Virus record (IMG/VR): IMGVR_UViG_3300044633_000060
Span: 1-20,014 of that record
Length of the DNA stretch: 20,014 nucleotides
Source: a virus
Direction: 5' to 3' (one strand)
Below the pieces are notes generated by a model. That model saw only the letters and a program-made list of their open reading frames with translations. It was not told the DNA's origin and ran no database searches. Of the stretch, positions 15,312 to 19,735 are shown piece after piece; positions within the stretch are counted from its first letter, which is position 1; each line of letters begins with the position of its first letter. The position numbers and the translations under genes are program-made.

Positions 15312-15464
15312 ATGGACAAACAAAAGTTTATTGCGCTGGCAGGCTCACAGGGTGACCTTGCCAAATTATTAGGAATTAGCCAGGCGGCCATTTCCAAGTG
15401 GAAAACTGTCCCGCAACAAAGAATCTGGCAATTGCAATTACTTAGACCTAGTTGGTTTACTTAG
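15312..15464 (+). CDS. Cro/YdaS-like transcriptional repressor (50 aa)
   Basis: This 50-aa protein carries a helix-turn-helix at about residues 14-32 (GDLAKLLGISQAAISKWKTV, with the AAISKWK recognition helix) and ends VPQQRIWQLQLLRPSWF, the usual C-terminus of small Cro/YdaS-type regulators. It should bind as a dimer to the palindromes on either side of it and set the early transcription pattern. No Shine-Dalgarno site is seen at proper distance and the promoter -10 ends 6 nt before the ATG, so it may be translated from a leaderless mRNA. It is shorter than lambda Cro (66 aa). Too short for many gene callers. Confidence 0.8.
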   Translation: MDKQKFIALAGSQGDLAKLLGISQAAISKWKTVPQQRIWQLQLLRPSWFT

Positions 15465-15472
15465 GTTATACT
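15456..15472 (+). promoter_or_regulatory. Operator-like site 3 with overlapping -10 (TATACT)
   Basis: TTTACTTAGGTTAT (15456-15469) matches operator site 1 at 11 of 14 positions and overlaps TATACT (15467-15472), a good -10 hexamer. A weak TTAGAC -35 lies 19 bp upstream. It overlaps the cro-like stop codon and could serve a second promoter for the replication arm. Confidence 0.35.
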
Positions 15473-15573
15473 TGTTGAAACGAGGCTAGGAATGGCTTGA
15501 TCACTGTTCCGAAGAGGGTTACACCTTCCCCTGCCTTTGTTTCTTTTAAAGGTGCGTTAAAAAGGTAAAACTG

Positions 15574-16338
15574 ATGCATTACTACAAAAAGAATATTGGC
15601 GATTACGCCAAGAAAACTGGTCGTTTGACCATGCTTCAACACGGCTCGTACACGCTTTTGTTAGATGCGTGTTATGACCGCGAAACATTCCCAACATTAG
15701 AAGAAGCGCTTGAATGGACTTGGGCATCCAGCACCGAAGAAATTGAAGCCGTTACCTTTGTTTTGAAGAAGTTTTTTGTTTTGCAAGATGGGGTTTATGT
15801 TCAAAACAGAATCCAGGAAGAACTTGAAAATTACCACAGCAATTCTGAGACAAACAAACGAATCGCATTGGAAAGAGAAGCAAAGCGTAGGGAAAACCGC
15901 ACGAAGCGTGAACAACCCGTACACGAACCGCCACCTAACCAAGAACCAATAACCAATAACCAAGAACCAATTATTAAAGAAGGTAAACCTTCTTTGTCGG
16001 AAACTAAGTTCCCGCCTTGCCCCCATGCCGAATTATTAAAACTTTGGGGAAAGCATTTAACCCACTTGACCCAACCGAGAACTTGGGAAGGCAACCGCCA
16101 AACAAATATGCGGCAAAGGTGGATACAGGCTGGCAAACCTTCTGCATATTCGCCAGAGGGCTACAAAACAACCGAGGAAGGGTTGAAGTGGTGGGATTCG
16201 TTCTTTGGCTACATCGCCAACGACACATCCTTGGCTAACGGGTTTGAAACCAAGGGCAGAACTTGGCGGCCAGACCTAGAGTGGGTGGTTAACGCTACCA
16301 ATTTTCAAAAAATCATTGATGGAAAGTACGCAAAATGA
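15574..16338 (+). CDS. Replication protein, DUF1376-type N-terminus
   Basis: This 254-aa protein begins MHYYKKNIGDYAKKTGRLTM, then GSYTLLLDACYDRETFPTLE, the DUF1376 (YdaU-like) replication-associated domain, here residues 1-95. A basic, Pro/Asn/Gln-rich linker (residues 105-145) follows; its NQEPITNNQEPI peptide is coded by 7-bp DNA repeats. The C-terminal part (residues 165-254) ends GRTWRPDLEWVVNATNFQKI, common in such initiators. It likely binds the in-gene repeats as origin and loads a host or phage helicase, as lambda O does. AAGGT lies before the ATG. It overlaps the next gene by 4 nt. Confidence 0.8.
   Translation: MHYYKKNIGDYAKKTGRLTMLQHGSYTLLLDACYDRETFPTLEEALEWTWASSTEEIEAVTFVLKKFFVLQDGVYVQNRIQEELENYHSNSETNKRIALEREAKRRENRTKREQPVHEPPPNQEPITNNQEPIIKEGKPSLSETKFPPCPHAELLKLWGKHLTHLTQPRTWEGNRQTNMRQRWIQAGKPSAYSPEGYKTTEEGLKWWDSFFGYIANDTSLANGFETKGRTWRPDLEWVVNATNFQKIIDGKYAK
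15937..15971 (+). repeat. Tandem 7-bp iterons inside the replication gene (candidate origin)
   Basis: Five units begin AACCAA at 15937, 15944, 15951, 15958 and 15965, exactly 7 bp apart, as AACCAAG, AACCAAT, AACCAAT, AACCAAG, AACCAAT. A 15-bp string recurs at a 21-bp period. They lie in the linker-coding part of the initiator gene, as lambda ori lies in O, and AT-rich DNA follows. Confidence 0.6.
15976..15995. repeat. Perfect inverted repeat beside the iterons
   Basis: AAAGAAGGT and ACCTTCTTT (9-bp arms) are separated by AA. The repeat begins 4 bp after the last iteron. It may be part of an origin or a hairpin in the mRNA. Confidence 0.55.
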
Positions 16339-16625
16339 GTTTCGCTAAACCAGAAAATAAAGACAATTTCGAAAATAAATCTCGATTAACACCTTGTTCA
16401 AGATGCTTTAGGCTTTCGGAGAATGACGATTTAATCAAATACGGGTCTTTTTGCAAATCATGTTACGAGGTGTATTGCTACGATGTGCCTTCTTATCCTC
16501 AAGAATTAAATAAGTATTTTGGAGACCCGAAAGGATGGGCTAAACGAATTCTTGATAAACAAAAAGCAGGCATAGATGTACGCCCAATTGCTTTGAAATT
16601 TGCTAAGGAGGCGTTAAAAATATGA
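16335..16625 (+). CDS. Zinc-ribbon-like protein (96 aa)
   Basis: Cys21, Cys24, Cys40 and Cys43 (CSRC and CKSC) form a CxxC-x15-CxxC zinc ribbon in the N-terminal half. The C-terminal half is a basic helical part (GWAKRILDKQKAGIDVRPIA). It may bind DNA or a replication partner. It starts at an ATGA overlap with the replication gene and its stop makes an ATGA overlap with the next start, so it is in the replication operon. Family not known. Confidence 0.75.
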   Translation: MSFAKPENKDNFENKSRLTPCSRCFRLSENDDLIKYGSFCKSCYEVYCYDVPSYPQELNKYFGDPKGWAKRILDKQKAGIDVRPIALKFAKEALKI

Positions 16626-16870
16626 CGAACGCTCAAGCGCATGAAATCCTTAACCGATGCCGTGACGGACAACCCATGTCCCTATTTGTCACAAATCAAG
16701 CCCTATTTGCAACAGGAGACATTTCTGGACTATTTGGTGAACCACTACGCTTTGATGGCAATGAACAAAGGGTCGATAGACCATGCCAGACACATGACCA
16801 AACTGCTGAAGTCGGATTTTCCTACTCTCGGTATCTTAATTTCCCAAAAACTAACGGAGTTACGCAATGA
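16622..16870 (+). CDS. Hypothetical protein, frame A of an overlapping pair (82 aa)
   Basis: The ATG has AAGGAGG 10 nt upstream, the best ribosome site in this arm, and makes ATGA overlaps at both ends (16622-16625 and 16867-16870). The first 35 residues (AHEILNRCRDGQPMSL, then NQALFATGDISG) look like a small phage protein family, while the rest is low in predicted structure. A second open frame (16641-16898) covers most of the same DNA. Site quality and base use by codon position, judged by eye, favour this frame. Confidence 0.55.
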   Translation: MTNAQAHEILNRCRDGQPMSLFVTNQALFATGDISGLFGEPLRFDGNEQRVDRPCQTHDQTAEVGFSYSRYLNFPKTNGVTQ

Positions 16871-16898
16871 GCATAGAAACAATGAAACAGGCGCTTGA
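16641..16898 (+). CDS. Hypothetical helical protein, frame B of an overlapping pair (85 aa)
   Basis: This frame codes NPCPYLSQIKPYLQQETFLD, then YLVNHYALMAMNKGSIDHAR and HMTKLLKSDFPTLGILISQK, a well-formed set of amphipathic helices with conserved-looking aromatic and Pro residues. It reads like a real globular protein. Yet its ATG lacks a ribosome site at proper distance, and it overlaps the next gene by 32 nt. It may be translated by coupling with frame A, or only one of the two is real. Confidence 0.5.
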   Translation: MKSLTDAVTDNPCPYLSQIKPYLQQETFLDYLVNHYALMAMNKGSIDHARHMTKLLKSDFPTLGILISQKLTELRNEHRNNETGA

Positions 16899-17253
16899 GG
16901 CGTTGGATTTGTCCAATCCTAGATTTGGAATTGGAACTGCAAAACATATTTCCGCAACAGCCGCCCTACGCCAAGCCATTGCAGAGGCAGAGCAAGAGCA
17001 GGGTGAGCCTGTGGCGTGGTATCACGCAGAAGACTTTAAAACGCATTTCACAACAGGGCCAAGCGAAGACTTGGTGAAAAGCGGATATTGGCAACCTCTT
17101 TACACCACACCACAACAACGCACATGGGTTGGACTGACGGATGAGGAGATTGCAGATTGCGCTGAAAAAATGGAAGCATCAGACCCGACCGATAGTTTTT
17201 GGCGTGAATTTTTCAGAGGCATTGAAGCCAAACTTATGGAGAAGAACACATGA
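16867..17253 (+). CDS. Conserved phage protein of unknown function (128 aa)
   Basis: The protein opens MKQALEALDLSNP, then ATAALRQAIAEAEQEQGEPV, then a WQPLYTTPQQRTWVGLTDEE segment and IEAKLMEKN at the end. This plan (helical start, GEPVAW, LYTxPxxR, LTDEEI) is frequent in phages and prophages of proteobacteria and has no known role. The ATG makes 4-nt overlaps at both ends. Function not assigned. Confidence 0.8.
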   Translation: MSIETMKQALEALDLSNPRFGIGTAKHISATAALRQAIAEAEQEQGEPVAWYHAEDFKTHFTTGPSEDLVKSGYWQPLYTTPQQRTWVGLTDEEIADCAEKMEASDPTDSFWREFFRGIEAKLMEKNT

Positions 17254-17393
17254 GTAAAGATGAAATGATTGAAATGCTAAAAATAGCAAACTGCGACATA
17301 AACACCATTATTTTTGCTATCAACGCTTGGGAAATGGGATACGAACACGCACAAAAGGAACAACATGACGCTAGTAGTGACATTCACAGTTGA
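17250..17393 (+). CDS. Small hypothetical protein (47 aa)
   Basis: ATG at 17250 overlaps the previous stop by 4 nt and gives MSKDEMIEMLKIANCDINTI, then IFAINAWEMGYEHAQKEQHD and ASSDIHS. It is an amphipathic helical protein, overlapping the RusA gene start by 29 nt. It fills the gap between two well-supported genes. The INAWEMGYEHA pattern suggests a real small phage protein. Function unknown. Confidence 0.65.
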   Translation: MSKDEMIEMLKIANCDINTIIFAINAWEMGYEHAQKEQHDASSDIHS

Positions 17394-17793
17394 TGGTGAC
17401 CCTGTGCCAAAGGGCCGACCACGATTTGCCAGGCGCGGTCAGTTTGTGCAAACTTACACCGATGCCAAGACAATTGATTACGAAACCCATGTGGCACTTA
17501 AAGCCCGACAAGCAATTGGCGCTTCAGACCCGCTAAAAGGGGCATTAACTGTGTTTTTGTACCTTCGCTTTGCCGTTCCCCCTTCTTACTCAAAAAGGCG
17601 CAAGGAAGCCTGTTTAGCGGGTTTGGAATATCCAAAACGCGTGGATATAGATAATTGCTACAAAAGTATTACTGACGCAATAAATGGAATTGTATATGTT
17701 GATGATTCGCAAATTGTCGAAGCGCACATCAAAAAGGTTTATGCTGAGGATGCTGGCGCAAATGTAATGGTGCAAGAATGCGATTCGATTTAA
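17365..17793 (+). CDS. rusA: RusA-family Holliday junction resolvase
   Basis: ATG at 17365 with AGGA upstream gives 142 aa; the longer frame from 17314 is not preferred. The protein has GDPVPKGRPRFARRG near the start and KRVDIDNCYKSITDAINGIV at residues 91-110, then DDSQI. Asp94, Asp96 and Asp113/114 with Lys100 fit the catalytic set of RusA (Asp70, Asp72, Asp91 and Lys76 in E. coli). RusA cuts four-way junctions made in phage recombination or replication. It lies in a nin-like cluster with NinB and overlaps it by 16 nt. Confidence 0.9.
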   Translation: MTLVVTFTVDGDPVPKGRPRFARRGQFVQTYTDAKTIDYETHVALKARQAIGASDPLKGALTVFLYLRFAVPPSYSKRRKEACLAGLEYPKRVDIDNCYKSITDAINGIVYVDDSQIVEAHIKKVYAEDAGANVMVQECDSI

Positions 17794-18188
17794 CAGGTGA
17801 AGCGCAGGCTAAGTCTTTGATGGTCAGCCTGTGGCCAAAGGTTCTGACCGCCCTAAATGGTGGCAAACAGTTAACTTTGGAAATCAAAACTGCGAACAAA
17901 AGCCGTGAACAAGAGGAAAAGTATCACGCCATGATTGGCGAAATAGCCAAACAAGCCAGCCACTTGGGTGCAAAATGGGATGCCGAGGATTGGAAACGCC
18001 TACTGGTTGACCAGTTCATAAAAGACATAAATGTGGGCGGTAGCAAAATAATCCCAAGCCTTGATGGAACTGGAATAGTGCAACTTGGTTTTCAAACACG
18101 AAAATTCACTAAAGAGCAGGCCAGCGAGTTTGTGGAATTTTTACACGCTTGGGGCGCAGAAAATGGCATTGTCTATTCCCAAATTTAA
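17778..18188 (+). CDS. ninB: NinB-like recombination protein
   Basis: This 136-aa protein matches the NinB (lambda Orf) family: REQEEKYHAMIGEIAKQASH, then AEDWKRLLVDQFIKD, IPSLDGTGIVQLGFQTRKFT and ASEFVEFLHAWGAENGI. Lambda Orf helps load recombination proteins on SSB-coated DNA. The ATG lies 16 nt inside the RusA gene and its end overlaps the next gene by 26 nt. With the annealase and exonuclease of the other arm it forms a Red-like recombination set. Confidence 0.9.
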   Translation: MRFDLTGEAQAKSLMVSLWPKVLTALNGGKQLTLEIKTANKSREQEEKYHAMIGEIAKQASHLGAKWDAEDWKRLLVDQFIKDINVGGSKIIPSLDGTGIVQLGFQTRKFTKEQASEFVEFLHAWGAENGIVYSQI

Positions 18189-18471
18189 CTATTACAGAAG
18201 CAAAAAGCACCTACAAAATGTGGCTGACTTGCCCTGCCAGCATTGCGGTATGGAGGGGCAGACGCAAGCGGCTCACAGCAACTGGGCTAAACACGGCAAG
18301 GGTAGAGGAATAAAGGCTTCTGACGAGTACACAGCGGCTCTGTGCTACCCATGCCACGCGCAGTTAGACCAAGGAATGTGCCTATCAAAAGAGGAACGCC
18401 AAACCATGTGGGACAACGCTTATATGAAAACCCTAAGTGAACTAAAAAAGCGTGGTTTATGGGTAAAATAA
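18163..18471 (+). CDS. DUF1364-like HNH-type nuclease
   Basis: ATG at 18163 gives 102 aa; an upstream start in the NinB gene is rejected. CQHCGMEGQTQAAHSNWAKH at residues 25-44, then KGRGIKASDEYTAALCYPCH and LDQG, give Cys25, Cys28, His38, Cys61, Cys64, His65 and Asp69, a zinc-braced HNH-like centre of the DUF1364 family found in lambda-type nin regions. It is probably a structure-specific nuclease, though activity is not proven. It is the last gene of the right arm before the non-coding region. Confidence 0.75.
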   Translation: MALSIPKFNYYRSKKHLQNVADLPCQHCGMEGQTQAAHSNWAKHGKGRGIKASDEYTAALCYPCHAQLDQGMCLSKEERQTMWDNAYMKTLSELKKRGLWVK

Positions 18472-18490
18472 ATTAAATGCCAAAACGCAT

Positions 18491-18536
18491 GGGGATTGGG
18501 GGTGAACTCGAGAAGCACCCCACATCAACAGTCCCC
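18491..18536 (+). other. GC-rich nested hairpin after the nin-like cluster
   Basis: GGGGTG (18499-18504) pairs with CACCCC (18516-18521) around an 11-nt loop holding CTCGAG; GGGGA (18491-18495) can pair outside with TCCCC (18532-18536). No T-run follows, so it is not a standard terminator. Confidence 0.45.
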
Positions 18537-18542
18537 AGCCGT

Positions 18543-18635
18543 GTTGATAGTCGTAAAAAGGGTTAGCGCCTTTTGTACTTAAACTAATTGTGTTGTGCGG
18601 GTACAAAACTCTGCTTTATGAGAGCGACTATCAAC
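18543..18635. ncRNA. Structured non-coding element (candidate RNA or two-way terminator)
   Basis: An outer perfect 11-bp stem GTTGATAGTCG (18543-18553) with CGACTATCAAC (18625-18635) encloses two competing pairs: AAAAGG with CCTTTT (18556-18561 and 18569-18574) and TTTTGTAC with GTACAAAA (18571-18578 and 18601-18608). No gene longer than a few codons fits. The inner AAAAGG hairpin has short T-runs on both strands, so it may also end the converging operons. The whole 18472-18634 stretch holds no other gene. Confidence 0.4.
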
Positions 18636-18802
18636 TACTTCTTAGGGTGAGCCTTATCCATACTGGTCTTTTCATGCGATTTAAGTTCTTTTGCAATAGA
18701 GTCAACCTTGCGTTGTTCCGCTTTGAATTCCCGTTGGACAACATAGTGCTTGGGTGTCTCGTGTACTGCTTTTTCGCGTGTTAATTTAAAATTTGTAGCC
18801 AT
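18635..18802 (-). CDS. Small basic hypothetical protein (55 aa)
   Basis: ATG at 18802 with AGGAG upstream gives MATNFKLTREKAVHETPKHY, then a VVQREFKAEQRKVDS helix and a Lys-rich end (KSHEKTSMDKAHPKK). A longer frame from 18838 lacks this ribosome site. It is helical, basic and soluble, like small proteins in the early regions of other phages; no role is known. It is the only - strand gene right of the control region and ends in the right arm of the 11-bp inverted repeat. Confidence 0.75.
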   Translation of the reverse strand: MATNFKLTREKAVHETPKHYVVQREFKAEQRKVDSIAKELKSHEKTSMDKAHPKK

Positions 18803-18828
18803 AGAAAAAACTCCTATAATGGATACGG

Positions 18829-18840
18829 CATTGTACAATG
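18829..18840. promoter_or_regulatory. Palindromic site in a divergent promoter region
   Basis: CATTGTACAATG is a perfect 12-bp palindrome that gives a TACAAT -10-like hexamer on both strands, between the 55-aa - strand gene and the + strand gene at 18867. On the - strand TTGCAA lies 15 bp upstream, the same hexamer pair as at the cro-like promoter. Confidence 0.45.
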
Positions 18841-18848
18841 TCGATTAA

Positions 18849-18858
18849 CCTTGCAAGG
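18849..18858. promoter_or_regulatory. Short palindrome over the ribosome site of the 18867 gene
   Basis: CCTTGCAAGG is a perfect 10-bp palindrome that contains the AAGGA ribosome site and is preceded by TTAA, so TTAACCT resembles half of the cro-type operator. It could control translation or transcription. Confidence 0.3.
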
Positions 18859-18866
18859 AAACAATC

Positions 18867-19085
18867 ATGGGAAAAATGGATTCAAACAAAGGTGTGAAAA
18901 GCACCACAGGCGCAACCCCACCCAAAGGTGCATCATCCAGCGATATGTCTGGTGAGCGCATGGGTAAGACTGTTGGCGGTGTTGGCATGGGTAAAGAAGA
19001 CAAGACTGCTGGCATGGAAGGCGAATTCAATACTGGCCGTACCGCTGGCATTTGTTATTCCCATAGCCGCGAAAACTATCGTTAA
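18867..19085 (+). CDS. Gly/Ser-rich hypothetical protein with NTGR-YSH motif (72 aa)
   Basis: ATG at 18867 with AAGGA upstream gives a polar, Gly/Lys/Ser-rich, likely disordered protein: KSTTGATPPKGASSSDMSGE, then KTVGGVGMGKEDKTAGMEGE and FNTGRTAGICYSHSRENYR. The end motif GEFNTGRxxxxCYSHSR is shared with the next protein (GEMNTGR, YSHER). One Cys and His-Ser-Arg near the end could bind metal or nucleic acid, but this is not known. Function unassigned. Confidence 0.7.
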   Translation: MGKMDSNKGVKSTTGATPPKGASSSDMSGERMGKTVGGVGMGKEDKTAGMEGEFNTGRTAGICYSHSRENYR

Positions 19086-19096
19086 AGCGAAATGCT

Positions 19097-19438
19097 ATGA
19101 CTTGGGAAACACAAAAGAAAAAGATTGGTGACAAACATAGGGAACTTTTGAAGCAATCAGAATCTAAACAAGGTTCTGCTCAATCAAAGCCTTCTGGCGT
19201 TAGCAATCCTTTTGCCTTGGTTACGCATGTTGGTAATAAACCAATCGAGCGTAAATCTTCCAATTCAATCGGTTCTCGTGATTCTTCTCATGCTGGAAAG
19301 CATGATGGTAGACTTGGCGAAATGAATACAGGTAGGTCTAAATCTGAGGTTTATTCTCATGAAAGAGCGCCTCATTCGCAAAGAGAATCCAGCGTGTTTG
19401 ATTTAGTAACCCATGTAAATGGAAAACCAATCAAATAA
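19097..19438 (+). CDS. Hypothetical protein with internal repeat and NTGR-YSH motif (113 aa)
   Basis: This 113-aa polar protein has two copies of an F-x-LVTHV-x2-KPI motif (NPFALVTHVGNKPIE near residues 62-76 and SVFDLVTHVNGKPIK at the C-terminus). Between them lies GEMNTGRSKSEVYSHER, the same motif as the upstream protein, so the two genes are related in part. The sequence between motifs is Ser/Lys-rich and probably flexible. It starts 11 nt after the previous stop. Function unknown. Confidence 0.7.
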   Translation: MTWETQKKKIGDKHRELLKQSESKQGSAQSKPSGVSNPFALVTHVGNKPIERKSSNSIGSRDSSHAGKHDGRLGEMNTGRSKSEVYSHERAPHSQRESSVFDLVTHVNGKPIK

Positions 19439-19445
19439 AGCGAAA

Positions 19446-19473
19446 CCCCAATAGTCAGTCGGGACTAATGGGG
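19446..19473 (+). other. Stable hairpin in the intergenic leader
   Basis: CCCCA-A-TAGTC (19446-19456) pairs with GACTA-A-TGGGG (19463-19473) around a 6-nt loop with one A-A mismatch. On the + strand no T-run follows, so it may shape the leader of the next gene; on the - strand TTTCGCTTT follows, like a weak terminator. Confidence 0.5.
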
Positions 19474-19501
19474 CTTCTAACCACATCAAAAAGGAGTTGA
19501 T

Positions 19502-19735
19502 ATGGCTACTGAGTATTGTAGGGACTGTCGGCATTACAGCGACACGAATTCCATTTTGGGTTTGTGCCGTAGGTATCCGACATATCAAAATCGAAGCCCA
19601 CAAGAGACTTGTGGCGAATACAAAGGCAAAGCAGTTGCCGAACTTACCCCAGAACCTTCTGGGGACTTTTTGCCTGACCCAGTAAAGAAGCGCATGGGCA
19701 GACCACGCAAAGAGGCAAAAGAGGTGTCAGAATGA
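19502..19735 (+). CDS. Cys-rich protein with C-terminal AT-hook (77 aa)
   Basis: ATG at 19502 with AAGGAG upstream. Cys6, Cys9, Cys22 and Cys37 (CRDC, then two lone Cys) probably hold one zinc ion in the N-terminal 40 residues. The C-terminus has KKRMGRPRKEAKE, an AT-hook core (GRPRK) that binds the minor groove of AT-rich DNA. It may be a DNA-binding early protein, of host takeover or phage control type; this is inference. Its stop overlaps the GroES-like start (ATGA at 19732-19735). Confidence 0.75.
   Translation: MATEYCRDCRHYSDTNSILGLCRRYPTYQNRSPQETCGEYKGKAVAELTPEPSGDFLPDPVKKRMGRPRKEAKEVSE

Noticed and set aside
15937-15971. CRISPR-like repeats
   Set aside because: Units are 7 bp, tandem and inside a coding gene; there are no spacers or cas genes.
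15697-16228. Several minus-strand open frames in the replication gene
   Set aside because: They are antisense shadows of the DUF1376-type gene, rich in Cys, Phe and Trp from reversed codons.
18543-18635. tRNA-like fold
   Set aside because: The outer stem is 11 bp, the candidate T-arm has an 8-base loop without TTC, and no standard anticodon or D arm fits on either strand.
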